The notes under the pieces: generated by a model | The model's input: only the letters and a program-made list of their open reading frames with translations | Told to the model about the DNA's origin: nothing | Database searches by the model: none | Translations under genes and position numbers: made by a program | Shown: piece after piece, positions 16,613-24,785 of the stretch | Layout of the letters: each line of letters starts with the position of its first letter | Numbering within the stretch: the first letter of the stretch is position 1 | Assembly (NCBI GenBank): GCA_025351385.1 | Contig: JANXWA010000030.1 | Location: forward strand, 1-42,682 | Direction of reading: 5' to 3' | DNA from: Acidimicrobiales bacterium | GTDB lineage: Bacteria; Actinomycetota; Acidimicrobiia; Acidimicrobiales; RAAP-2 | Length of the DNA stretch: 42,682 nt

Positions 16613-17443
16613 TTACGCAATGACCCGTCGTCGCGAACGGGAACGTGCCGCCTGGGCCACCCGCGCCGACAAGTAGGCGAACGACGCGATCGCGGTGATC
16701 CAGAAGCTGACCGGTCCCCCGATCCACACGCCCAGCACCAGACCGGCCCACGCACTGAGGAGCGCGATCGCCGTGGCGAGCGAGAGCGAGGCCAGCGGTC
16801 GGCTCGACAGGGCTTGGGCGGCGGCGGCCGGAGCGACGATGAGCGAGAAGACGAGCAGGACCCCGACGATCTGGATCGCCACCACCGTCGTGATCGCGAG
16901 CAGGGACAAGAAGAGCAGCGACATCCACCGCGTCGAGAGTCCCCTGGCGGACGCCGACTGGGCGTCGACCGAGGTGAACAGGAGTGGTCGGTACACCACT
17001 GAGAGGACGAGCAGGACTCCGAGCGACAGCGCCGTGACCAATCCGACGTCACCCCACGTGACGCCGAGGATCTGGCCGAAAAGGATCGAGTAGGTCGCGT
17101 TGGCGTAGCCGCTGTACAGCGAGATGAACAGCACGCCCAGGCCGAGGGCCGCCGTGAGGGTGACGCCGACGACGGTGTCACTCTCGTCGAGCGACGCGCC
17201 GCCCAGGCCGATCAGCAGGCCCGCCCCCAGACAGAACACGAGGAGCCCCACGATCGGCGAGAGTCCCAGCCAGACGGCGCCGGCGGCGCCGGCGAAGCCG
17301 ACGTGGCCGATCGCGTGGGCCGCGAACGCCTGGCGTCGCAGCACCACGAAGTAGCCGATCGCCCCCGCCGCGAGGGCGACGGCGGTGACCGCGTAGAAGG
17401 CGTGCTGGACGAACGAGGTGGAGAGGAGTTGGCCCAGGCTCAT
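16613..17443 (-). CDS. znuB: Zinc (metal) ABC transporter permease
   Basis: A 276-residue integral membrane protein of the ABC-3 family, with about eight hydrophobic segments. The QAFAAHAIGHVGFAGAAGA stretch corresponds to the conserved AISDAISH(A/S)..G coupling region of this family, and the later segment LLVFSLIVAPAAAAQAL is also typical. It overlaps znuC by ATGA. The metal is inferred to be zinc from the Zur-type regulator and operators next door; manganese members of the family look similar. Confidence 0.9.
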   Translation of the reverse strand: MSLGQLLSTSFVQHAFYAVTAVALAAGAIGYFVVLRRQAFAAHAIGHVGFAGAAGAVWLGLSPIVGLLVFCLGAGLLIGLGGASLDESDTVVGVTLTAALGLGVLFISLYSGYANATYSILFGQILGVTWGDVGLVTALSLGVLLVLSVVYRPLLFTSVDAQSASARGLSTRWMSLLFLSLLAITTVVAIQIVGVLLVFSLIVAPAAAAQALSSRPLASLSLATAIALLSAWAGLVLGVWIGGPVSFWITAIASFAYLSARVAQAARSRSRRRVIA

Positions 17444-18291
17444 CGGGTCTCCTCGTCGTAGATCTCGGCAAAGTGCTCGTGCGGCCCCTCGTGCGAGTGA
17501 TCGTGGCCGTGAGGATGGGGATGGGCGAACTCCTCCTCGAGCCCGACGATGACCCGACGACCGCGAGGCGTCACGATGATCTCGACCGGGTGGCCGTAGA
17601 GGTCGCTCAGCACCTCCTCGTTCACGACGTCGTCGACGGGGCCGCCGCGGACCTGGTGTCGGGCGATCCAGAGCACGCGGTCGACGATCGGGGCCAGCGG
17701 GTTGAGGTCGTGGGCGACCACGATGACCGCGGCCCCGGTCGTGTCGCGGATCAGGTTGATGAGGTCGACGATCTCGGCCTGCGCCGCCAGATCGAGCGAG
17801 GCCAGGGGCTCGTCGAGGAGGAGCAACTCGGGCTTGAACACCGTGGCGTGCGCGAGGGCGATCCGCTGGCGCTGCCCGCCCGAGAGGCTGCGCAACGGGC
17901 GGTCGGCGAAGCTCGTCGTGCCCGTGAGGGCGAGGGCCCGGCCGACGACCGCTCGTTTGGCGCGGTCGCGACCCCAACCGAAGCGCGGTCCGTCATACCC
18001 GAGGCTGACGTAGTCACGTCCCGTCATTGCCGACATCGCGTCGGCGCCCCGCGCCTGGGCCATGTAGCCCACGCGCCGGTTGCCCCGGTGCGGGTGCTCG
18101 CCGAACACCTGCAGGCTGCCCTCGGCCAACGGCACGAGTCCGAGGATCAGGTTGAGGAGCGTCGACTTGCCCGAACCGTTCGGGCCCAGCACCGCGGTGA
18201 TGGACCCCGCCTCGACGTCGAACGAGGCCCGTTGCCAGATTGTGCGCCCGCCGAGCGTGACCGCCGCGTCGCGCAGCGCCAGCACGGTCAC
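17440..18291 (-). CDS. znuC: Zinc ABC transporter ATP-binding protein with His-rich C-terminal tail
   Basis: ATPase subunit of the metal importer. From GTG 18291 (283 residues) it has Walker A GPNGSGKST (36-44), signature LSGGQRQRIALAHA (136-149), Walker B LLLLDEPLASLDL (156-168) and the switch His in VVAHDLNPLAP. An unusual tail, EFAHPHPHGHDHSHEGPHEH (254-273), carries eight His, a likely zinc-binding or sensing segment that ordinary ZnuC subunits lack. GTG 18291 gives a GTGA overlap with znuA and AGGGA upstream; the ATG at 18300 is an alternative start. Confidence 0.9.
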   Translation of the reverse strand: MTVLALRDAAVTLGGRTIWQRASFDVEAGSITAVLGPNGSGKSTLLNLILGLVPLAEGSLQVFGEHPHRGNRRVGYMAQARGADAMSAMTGRDYVSLGYDGPRFGWGRDRAKRAVVGRALALTGTTSFADRPLRSLSGGQRQRIALAHATVFKPELLLLDEPLASLDLAAQAEIVDLINLIRDTTGAAVIVVAHDLNPLAPIVDRVLWIARHQVRGGPVDDVVNEEVLSDLYGHPVEIIVTPRGRRVIVGLEEEFAHPHPHGHDHSHEGPHEHFAEIYDEETR

Positions 18292-19169
18292 GGGAGGCAT
18301 CCCTGGAGCTTGAGGTCGGCCCTGATCTTGGCGACGGTGCCGTCGAGGAAGCCCACGTAGTCGGTCCCGGTCATCGTCTCGGTCACCTTGATCACCGGCA
18401 CGCGCGACGCCTTGGCCTGGGCCACCAGCTCCTTGGTCAGCGGCGTTGCGGTCTGGACGTTGTCGACCAGGAACGCGGGGTGGGCCCGCAGCTGCGCGAG
18501 GGCGCTCGCCAGGTCCGAGACCGAGGGATCGACGCCGTTGCCCACCGCCAGGCGCAGGGCCCTGGGGGTGACGATCTTCAACTTGGCGTCGGTCAAGAGA
18601 TACGTGGTCACGTCCTCGGTGGCGGCGACCTTGACGTTCGAGCAGGTCCGCGCGATCGACGCCACGGTTCTCTGCGTGGCCCCCAGTCGCGCGAGCAGCG
18701 CTTGGGATCGACTCGTGATCCCGGTGAAGCCGCTGCGGTGCGCGAGCAATGCCGTCAGCGCCTTCACGAACTTGATGGCCGCCCACGGGTTGTAGAAGAG
18801 GTGGGGATTGTGACCCGGTGCCACGCCCATGAGTCGTCCGACATCCACCACATTCACGGTCGGGTTCGAGGCGCGCACCAGCTGCGTCAGCCACGTGTCG
18901 TAGCCGGCGCCGTTCTCCAGCACGATCGAGGCCCGCGCGACGTTCGCCGCGTCCGTGATGGTCGCTTCGTGTTCGTGGGGATCGGCGTTGGGATCGGTGA
19001 GCAGCGACACGACCCTCGCTTCGGGGCCCACCAGTTGGGTCGCCAGCGCTCCCCACTCCGAGACCCCCGACACGATGAGCGGCTTGGTCGACGAACCGGC
19101 GCCGGTGACGCCAACGAGCAGTGACGCGACGACGAGGCCCGAGGTCAGTAAAACTTTCTCTAGAATCAT
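18288..19169 (-). CDS. znuA: Zinc ABC transporter substrate-binding protein
   Basis: A 293-residue cluster A-I (ZnuA/TroA-like) binding protein. It has a hydrophobic signal segment (residues 8-26; a lipobox Cys is not evident), the metal-site DPHEHEAT (64-71; His65, His67), ENGAGYDTWL, NPHLFYNP and a long connecting helix; there is no central His-rich loop as seen in some ZnuA. The ATG at 19169 lies inside a Zur-type palindrome and only a few bases past a TATAAC box, so the mRNA may be leaderless; an in-frame ATG at 19193 would add eight residues. First gene of a run reaching lysS. Confidence 0.9.
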   Translation of the reverse strand: MILEKVLLTSGLVVASLLVGVTGAGSSTKPLIVSGVSEWGALATQLVGPEARVVSLLTDPNADPHEHEATITDAANVARASIVLENGAGYDTWLTQLVRASNPTVNVVDVGRLMGVAPGHNPHLFYNPWAAIKFVKALTALLAHRSGFTGITSRSQALLARLGATQRTVASIARTCSNVKVAATEDVTTYLLTDAKLKIVTPRALRLAVGNGVDPSVSDLASALAQLRAHPAFLVDNVQTATPLTKELVAQAKASRVPVIKVTETMTGTDYVGFLDGTVAKIRADLKLQGCLP

Positions 19170-19173
19170 TCCA
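19161..19173. promoter_or_regulatory. Fur/Zur-type operator box 1
   Basis: TAGAATCATTCCA is a near-perfect 6-1-6 inverted repeat (one mismatched pair) related to box 2, with centres 24 bp apart. It overlaps the znuA start codon. The AT-rich palindrome with a single central base resembles Fur-family (Zur) operators, and the divergent gene encodes a Fur-family protein. Confidence 0.65.
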
Positions 19174-19181
19174 GTTATAGT
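19174..19181. promoter_or_regulatory. Overlapping divergent -10 elements for znuA and zur
   Basis: Between the two operator boxes, TATAAC reads on the minus strand (19179-19174) and TATAGT on the plus strand (19176-19181). The first would start znuA transcripts at or next to its ATG, the second would give zur a leader of about 40 nt. No good -35 hexamer is seen for either. Confidence 0.45.
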
Positions 19182-19184
19182 ACT

Positions 19185-19197
19185 TGGAATCATTCCA
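19185..19197. promoter_or_regulatory. Fur/Zur-type operator box 2
   Basis: TGGAATCATTCCA is a perfect 6-1-6 palindrome in the znuA-zur divergent region. Together with box 1 it brackets both -10 elements, so a bound metal-loaded regulator would block both promoters. Strong by symmetry and context; binding is inferred. Confidence 0.7.
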
Positions 19198-19229
19198 GAA
19201 AACAAACCCAGGGGCGTTAGTCTGGTGGC

Positions 19230-19622
19230 GTGTCGACTTCGAGGAACACCGCCCAGCGCCGCGAGGTGATTGGAGTGCTCAGCCGGGTCCAGGGTTTCGT
19301 CAGCGCCCAGGAGCTCCACTCGCTCATCCAACGAAGCGGTGGTCAGATCGCCCTGGCCACGGTGTACACCCAGCTGAAGAGGCTGGCCTCGACGGGCGAG
19401 GTCGACGTGGTGATGACCGATCGCGGCGAGAGCCTCTACCGGCGCTGCGTCGTCGAGGCCCATCACCACCACCTCTCCTGTCGTCGATGCGGGGCGACCG
19501 TCGAAGTCGACGCCCCCGATCTCGAGAAGTGGTCCCACGAGATCGGCGCTCGCTTCGGCTACCACGACCTGCGCCACGTGGTCGAGTTCAGTGGGATCTG
19601 CCCGGCGTGCCCAACGATCTGA
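19230..19622 (+). CDS. zur: Fur-family transcriptional regulator, probably Zur
   Basis: A 130-residue Fur-family repressor: N-terminal winged helix (NTAQRREVIGVL; ALATVYTQLKRLASTGEVDV) and C-terminal dimerisation/metal domain with a His-rich segment AHHHHLSCRRCGATVEV, plus the structural zinc pairs Cys84/Cys87 and Cys124/Cys127. The zinc specificity is inferred from divergence from znuACB and from the operator pair between them. Start is GTG 19230. The stop is overlapped by pgeF, linking it to the pgeF-murL-murD2 genes. Confidence 0.9.
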   Translation: MSTSRNTAQRREVIGVLSRVQGFVSAQELHSLIQRSGGQIALATVYTQLKRLASTGEVDVVMTDRGESLYRRCVVEAHHHHLSCRRCGATVEVDAPDLEKWSHEIGARFGYHDLRHVVEFSGICPACPTI

Positions 19623-20401
19623 CCCTCACCCCCGAGGTGCGCGGACCCCTCACCGTCCACCCGGTGCCGGGCGTGCGACGGTTCGGCGTCGACGCGTTCG
19701 TCACCGACCGCTGGGGCGGGGTGAGCGACGGCCCATTCGCGACGCTGAACCTCGCCGAGCACGTCGGCGACCGCGCCGAGCACGTCGCCGAGAACCGCCG
19801 TCGGGTGAGCGACGCGATCGGTGTCGACGCGGACCGCCTGGTCGTCGTGCGCCAAGTCCACGGCAACGTGGTCGTCGAGGCCGGTCGGGTGAGCGACGAC
19901 ACCGAGGCCGACGCCCTGCACTGCGCCTCGGCGAGGTGGGCACTGGCCGTGCTGGTCGCCGACTGCGTCCCGATGCTGCTGGTCGACGAGGCGTCGCCCC
20001 GATTCGCGGTCGTCCACGCCGGGTGGCGGGGGCTGCAGCGCGGCGTCGTGCGCAACGCGCTGGCGGCCTTCGACGACCCGAGCACGGTCCACGCCTTCGT
20101 CGGTCCGTCGATCTCGGCGGAGGGCTACCAGGTCGGTCCCGACGTCGCCGAGCAGTTCGTCGACGTGCCCGACGCGCTCTACCCCGACGGCGGGGACCGC
20201 TCGCGGCTCGACCTGCGCCGGGTGGCGGTGCACCAACTGGTCGGTCTCGGCGTCCACGACGCCAACGTCGAGGTGAGCCGTCAGCCCACCGACGGGGGCG
20301 AGCTGTTCTTCAGCGACCGGGCCGTTCGCCCGTGCGGACGCTTCGCCCTGGTGGCGAGGCGCACCGTAGCATGGGGCGAAATGGACGAGGGCTCCTCATG
20401 A
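19607..20401 (+). CDS. pgeF: PgeF/YlmD family polyphenol-oxidase-like protein (peptidoglycan editing factor)
   Basis: A 264-residue CNF1/YfiH-fold protein. The family's zinc-binding set is visible in RQVHGNVVV, LVADCVPMLLVD and VVHAGWRGL, with FVGPSISAEGYQVG and a C-terminal SRQPTDGGELFFS. Members act on purine nucleosides in vitro and have been linked to removing misincorporated L-Ser from UDP-MurNAc peptides. That role fits its place before murL-murD2. Start GTG 19607 overlaps zur by 16 bp (GTG 19637 is an alternative); the stop overlaps murL by ATGA. Confidence 0.87.
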   Translation: MPNDLTLTPEVRGPLTVHPVPGVRRFGVDAFVTDRWGGVSDGPFATLNLAEHVGDRAEHVAENRRRVSDAIGVDADRLVVVRQVHGNVVVEAGRVSDDTEADALHCASARWALAVLVADCVPMLLVDEASPRFAVVHAGWRGLQRGVVRNALAAFDDPSTVHAFVGPSISAEGYQVGPDVAEQFVDVPDALYPDGGDRSRLDLRRVAVHQLVGLGVHDANVEVSRQPTDGGELFFSDRAVRPCGRFALVARRTVAWGEMDEGSS

Positions 20402-21684
20402 GGACACGCGCGCAGCTCTTTCGATACGCCGGGCTGGAGGTCACCGCCGACTCTCTGACGGGCCACTTCGAGCTCGACAAGGACCAGTTCACCGAGACCG
20501 TGACCTTCGAAGGCGTGGGCTCGTTGGAGACCCCCGCGATTGTGGCAATCAGTCAACTCTGGTACCTCCTCGCCGGCCTCTCCTACTACAAGGCCGGCGC
20601 GGCGCGCACGATCGACGTGGGCGCCACACCCCTGGGCGAGAAGGGCGCGACCTTGCTGCGCGCGGCCCTGCACGACGGTCTCGGCGAGTTCGCCTTTCGC
20701 AACGACATGCCCCTCGACGACGTCGTCATCGAAGGCGGAACCGCGACCCAGCGCTACGAACCATTGATCGACCCCCACCGGGTCCTGATCCCCTTCGGCG
20801 GCGGCATCGACTCCGTCGTGACCGTGGCCGAATTGGCCGGGCACGTCGACCGCTCGCTCTTCGTCGTGAGCCCGGGCAGCGGACGCTTCCTGCCCCTTGA
20901 GGAGACGGCGAACGTCACGGGCCTGGGGGTTGTGCGGGCGACCCGACGACTCGATCCGCGCATCGTGCGCGTCGACGACTCGTTCTTCGCCGGACACGTC
21001 CCCGTGACGGCGATGGTGACGCTGCTCGGCGCCGTCGCGGCCCTCGCCTCGGGACGCGGCGGCGTCGCCATGAGCAACGAGCACTCGTCGTCCGCCCCGA
21101 ACCTGCGTTGGCTCGACCGCGACGTCAATCATCAGTGGAGCAAATCGTGGGAGGCCGAACTGCTGATCGCCGAGGCGATCGCCGAACGGGTCGGCGACGA
21201 GTTCGTCGTCGCGAGTTTCCTGCGCGATCGTAGCGAGCTGTGGGTCGCCCAAACCTTCAGCCACCACGTCCGCTACCACCACGTCTTTCGCAGCTGCAAC
21301 CGAGCCTTCGCCCAGATCCGCGAGCTGCGCGCCGCCAACTGGTGCGGTAAGTGCGACAAGTGCCTCTTCGTCAACCTCATTCTGGCCCCCTTTCTGGCGC
21401 GTCCGGCGCTACGCGACATCTTCTCGAGCGAGCCGCTCAGCGACCCCGCTCGCCGCGAGCAGTTGCGCATCCTCGTTGGTATCGGCCTCGATCACAAGCC
21501 CTTCGAGTGCGTCGGCGATCCCGACGAGAGCGCGGTGGCACTCGCTCGAGTCAGTCAGATGGACGAGTGGGCGAACGTCGAGTGGCTGGGCGAACTGGCG
21601 CGACTGGCCAGTCCCGACCGAGACTTCGACGAACTGCTCACCCCGCAAGGACCCAGCCGTGCTCCGGCTCACTGGGTTCGCTGA
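20398..21684 (+). CDS. murL: UDP-MurNAc-L-Ala-L-Glu epimerase MurL
   Basis: A 428-residue protein that I recognise as MurL-like. The family epimerises the terminal L-Glu of UDP-MurNAc-L-Ala-L-Glu to D-Glu in an ATP-dependent reaction, first shown in Xanthomonas. Visible features are a PP-loop-like VLIPFGGGIDSVVTVAE (GGGIDS at 134-139), SNEHSSSAPN (227-236), HQWSKSWEAE and the Cys cluster WCGKCDKC (Cys316, Cys319, Cys322). The assignment is supported by the murD2-type ligase that follows with a 26-bp overlap and by pgeF upstream. The pair replaces free D-Glu supply by MurI plus classical MurD. Recognised from family memory, not by search. Confidence 0.8.
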   Translation: MRTRAQLFRYAGLEVTADSLTGHFELDKDQFTETVTFEGVGSLETPAIVAISQLWYLLAGLSYYKAGAARTIDVGATPLGEKGATLLRAALHDGLGEFAFRNDMPLDDVVIEGGTATQRYEPLIDPHRVLIPFGGGIDSVVTVAELAGHVDRSLFVVSPGSGRFLPLEETANVTGLGVVRATRRLDPRIVRVDDSFFAGHVPVTAMVTLLGAVAALASGRGGVAMSNEHSSSAPNLRWLDRDVNHQWSKSWEAELLIAEAIAERVGDEFVVASFLRDRSELWVAQTFSHHVRYHHVFRSCNRAFAQIRELRAANWCGKCDKCLFVNLILAPFLARPALRDIFSSEPLSDPARREQLRILVGIGLDHKPFECVGDPDESAVALARVSQMDEWANVEWLGELARLASPDRDFDELLTPQGPSRAPAHWVR

Positions 21685-22966
21685 CCTCGCCGGGAGGCGG
21701 GTCGGAGTCTTCGGCTACGGCGTCGAGGGCCACGCCACGGCCCGTCGACTCACCGGCGTCGCCCAGAGTCTGGTGCTCGTCGACGACGCCCCCGGCATCG
21801 GACCCGACGTGCTGATGACCTCGGCCGGCGGACTCGATGCGCTGCTCTCGTGTGACGTCGTGCTGAAGAGTCCCGGGATCCCGCGCCGGCGCGCCGACGT
21901 GCTCAACCTCGAGATGCATGGCGTCGTCGTCACGTCGGCGCTCAACCTCTGGCTCCACGACGTCGACCGGTCGCGGGTCGTCGGGATCACCGGGACCAAG
22001 GGCAAGTCCACCACGACGGCCCTCGTCACGTACTTCCTACACTGCCTCGGCGAGGAGTCCCTGCGCCTGGGCAACATCGGCGAGCCGCCCTACGACCCGA
22101 CCCTCGACACGTCAAGCGGTTGGCTGGTCCTCGAGGTGTCGAGCTTCCAGTGCGTCGACATTGACCTGGCGCCAAGGATCGTCGTCGTCACGTCGCTCGG
22201 CGCCGACCACCTGGACTGGCACGGTTCGCTCGAGACCTACCTCGACGACAAGCTCTCGCTGACGAGGGCCGCGGGCGACCACGAGACCCTGGTGCCCGAC
22301 ACCGCGACCTTGCGCGCGGTCGCCGACCGGCTGGGTGGCGAGTTGTCGTTCGTCCCCGCCGAACAGACGCACCTTGCGGCGTCGCTCGGCCTCTTGGGCG
22401 CTCACAGCAACTCGAACGTGGCGCTGGCGTTGGACGCCACCGCGCGACTGACGAACCGCCCCGTCGAGGAGGTCCGCAGTCGAGTGCGCGACCTCGCGCA
22501 CCTATTCGAGCCACTGCGCGGACGTCTCAGCCTCGTGGCGAGCGAAGGGCAGGGCGCCACGACAATGCGCTTCGTCGACGACGGGCTCGCGACGTCGGTC
22601 CTGCCCGCAGTCGCCGCCCTCGAGGTCTTCGCTGACGAGCACGTGGCGCTCATTGCCGGAGGATTCGACCGCGGCGTCGACTACATCCCACTCGCCGTGG
22701 CCCTGGCCGGACGCGCGAAGCCGACGGTGGTGCTCACAATGGGCGACGCCGGGGCGAGGATCGCCGAGGCGCTACTTCAGCTGCGCCCGGACATCGAGCA
22801 GCATGCGGTCACGTCCATGCGCGAGGCCGTCGCCCTAGGGCGTCGCTGGCTCACCACCGGTGGCGTAGTCCTGCTCTCACCGGGTGCGCCGAGCTTCGAT
22901 CGGTACCGCAACTGGGAGGAGCGCTCCGATGACTTCGTTGCCGCGGTTCGCGAATCGACGAAATGA
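21659..22966 (+). CDS. murD2: UDP-N-acetylmuramoyl-L-alanine--glutamate ligase (MurD2-type)
   Basis: A 435-residue Mur ligase: an N-terminal Rossmann-like domain (GRRVGVFGYGVEGHATAR), then a central ATPase domain with GITGTKGKSTTTALV (109-123), EVSSFQ, SLGADHLDWHGS with the conserved acidic/His residues and SNSNVALAL, and a C-terminal domain ending LLSPGAPSFDRYRNWEERSD, which is the MurD signature. Adjacency to murL makes an L-Glu-adding MurD2 more likely than classical MurD, but residues alone do not settle it. GTG 21659 has CAAGGA 8 nt upstream. Its TGA directly abuts the CCA end of the convergent tRNA gene. Confidence 0.85.
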   Translation: MLRLTGFADLAGRRVGVFGYGVEGHATARRLTGVAQSLVLVDDAPGIGPDVLMTSAGGLDALLSCDVVLKSPGIPRRRADVLNLEMHGVVVTSALNLWLHDVDRSRVVGITGTKGKSTTTALVTYFLHCLGEESLRLGNIGEPPYDPTLDTSSGWLVLEVSSFQCVDIDLAPRIVVVTSLGADHLDWHGSLETYLDDKLSLTRAAGDHETLVPDTATLRAVADRLGGELSFVPAEQTHLAASLGLLGAHSNSNVALALDATARLTNRPVEEVRSRVRDLAHLFEPLRGRLSLVASEGQGATTMRFVDDGLATSVLPAVAALEVFADEHVALIAGGFDRGVDYIPLAVALAGRAKPTVVLTMGDAGARIAEALLQLRPDIEQHAVTSMREAVALGRRWLTTGGVVLLSPGAPSFDRYRNWEERSDDFVAAVRESTK

Positions 22967-23042
<76 letters not shown>

Positions 23043-23092
23043 GCAAGGAGAAAGGTTACCCGATACGTCCGGTTGGACTCCGGGCGAGCGGC

Positions 23093-24181
23093 TCAGAACT
23101 CCATCAACGAGAGCATCAGGTCGTTCATCAGCAGCGTCTCGTCGATGTTGGACGAGAGGCGCCGATTGGCCTCGGCCACCACGTCGATCGCCTTGATCGA
23201 CGCGCCGACCCGGTACTGGCTCCTGGCGTCTCCCCTGGCCCCGACCGCCAGGCTCTCGACGAGTCGCTCGCGGTAGACGCTCGTGAGTGCCGACAGTCCG
23301 AAGCGCAACTCGTCGATTCGGAACCGGCGCTGCTCACGCTTGAACTGCGCCTCGATGTCGCGCCGGTTCGCCACCGTGCGTTGGCCCATCTCGCGCGAGT
23401 CCCTGATGCGGTGGGCCATCTCCTCCTCTTGGAACTGCTGGAGGGGCGCGATCGCGTCGTCGAGCGCTCGCGAGATCTCGAGAGCGACGGCCGCCGAGGT
23501 GGCCGGCGTCCCGTTCAGACGGTCGGGTACGGCCCGCCACCGGGCGATCCGCTGCGCGAGGTCGTCGTCGCGCACGAGGATCCGGGCCCGACGCAGGTTT
23601 CCGTTCGCCGCGGTGGCGGCCACCGCCGCTGCCTCGGCGCCCGCGCCCTCGCGTACGAGGATCTCTCGCAGGTCCTCCTCACCGAGGCCCTTCAACTTCA
23701 CCTCGACGCATCGTGAGGTGATCGTGTCGAGCGCCGCAGGGACGTCCTCGGCGGTCAACAGGAATATGGTGCGCGACGGCGGCTCCTCGAGGGACTTGAG
23801 CAACGCCGGGGCGCTCGGTGACGATCCGGTGGTCGTCAGCTCGACGTCCTCGATGACGATGATCTGATAACCCGAACCAAGGGGGCGGCGCCGCCCGACC
23901 CGGTCCGCCTCGCGCAGCTCGTCGATGCGCCACGAGACCCCCGAGCGTTCGGCGAAGTACACGTCCGGGTCGCCCTCGGCGAGCACCAGTCGGCAGACCT
24001 CGCAACGGCCACAGCCGTGGTCGGGGCACTGCAGGGCCGCGGCGAAGGTCAGTGCGGCATCGTGCAGACTCGAGCCGACCGGGCCGCTCAACAGGTAGGC
24101 GTGCACGGGGCTCTTCGCGTGCTGGCGCATCGACGCCACCGCGCGGTCCTGTCCAATGACCACGTCGAAGACGTCAGGCAT
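23093..24181 (-). CDS. holB: DNA polymerase III delta' subunit
   Basis: Clamp-loader subunit, 362 residues from ATG 24181 (PDVFDVVIGQDRAV). It shows the AAA+ delta' layout: a P-loop region LLSGPVGSSLHDAA that lacks the Lys-Thr of an active Walker A (as expected for a delta' subunit), a zinc module with Cys52, Cys57, Cys60 and Cys63, LLKSLEEPPSRTIFLL and the sensor SRC motif in TITSRCVEV. It overlaps tmk by 8 bp, the usual tmk-holB arrangement. Confidence 0.92.
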   Translation of the reverse strand: MPDVFDVVIGQDRAVASMRQHAKSPVHAYLLSGPVGSSLHDAALTFAAALQCPDHGCGRCEVCRLVLAEGDPDVYFAERSGVSWRIDELREADRVGRRRPLGSGYQIIVIEDVELTTTGSSPSAPALLKSLEEPPSRTIFLLTAEDVPAALDTITSRCVEVKLKGLGEEDLREILVREGAGAEAAAVAATAANGNLRRARILVRDDDLAQRIARWRAVPDRLNGTPATSAAVALEISRALDDAIAPLQQFQEEEMAHRIRDSREMGQRTVANRRDIEAQFKREQRRFRIDELRFGLSALTSVYRERLVESLAVGARGDARSQYRVGASIKAIDVVAEANRRLSSNIDETLLMNDLMLSLMEF

Positions 24182-24785
24182 CGAACCAGGTGAGGTCGGC
24201 CAGACGAGCGTCGATCTGGGCTGCGACTTCGGCCTCGTCGCGCGATCCGTCCACCACGAACCAGCGGTTCCCGAAGCTCTTCGCGATCTCGAGGTACCCC
24301 TCACGAACCCGCTCGTGGAAGTTAAGGTCGGCCGATTCGAAACGGTCGCGCTCGTCGAAGGTCCGGCGTTCGTTGGCGACGTGGAGGGGCAGGTCGATCA
24401 GTATCGTGAGGTCCGGCTGACAAGATCCGATCGCGAGGTCGGTCGCGGCGCGCAGCTTCTCGAGGTCCACCCCACGCCCGTACCCCTGATACGCGAGCGT
24501 CGAGGCGAAGAAGCGATCGCACACGACTGAGCGCCCGGTCTCGAGCATCGGCTCGATGACGGTGCGCACGTGGTGCGAGCGGTCGGCCAGCATCAAGAGC
24601 GCTTCGGTCGTCGGGGTCATCGGCGTCGAGGCGTCGAGGACCCAGCGACGAAGGTCCACCCCAAGCGGCGTGTCGCCCGGCTCGAAGGCGAAGTGCGCCT
24701 CTCGCAGCTCGGCAATTCGGCGGGCCTGGGTGCTCTTGCCACTGGCGTCGCCGCCTTCGAAGACGAGGAATGTCCCTCGCCCCAT
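24174..24785 (-). CDS. tmk: Thymidylate kinase
   Basis: dTMP kinase, 203 residues. P-loop FEGGDASGKST (9-19), the DRX motif region VVCDRFFASTLAYQGYGRG with catalytic Asp-Arg, the Glu-Pro-Gly of FAFEPGDTPLG and a LID-like RRTFDERDRFE. The start overlaps the topA stop as TAATG. topA-tmk-holB is a typical actinobacterial order. Confidence 0.94.
   Translation of the reverse strand: MGRGTFLVFEGGDASGKSTQARRIAELREAHFAFEPGDTPLGVDLRRWVLDASTPMTPTTEALLMLADRSHHVRTVIEPMLETGRSVVCDRFFASTLAYQGYGRGVDLEKLRAATDLAIGSCQPDLTILIDLPLHVANERRTFDERDRFESADLNFHERVREGYLEIAKSFGNRWFVVDGSRDEAEVAAQIDARLADLTWFDA

Noticed and set aside
23043-23092. Possible terminator between holB and the tRNA gene
   Set aside because: Only 4-bp stems without a T run; not supportable.
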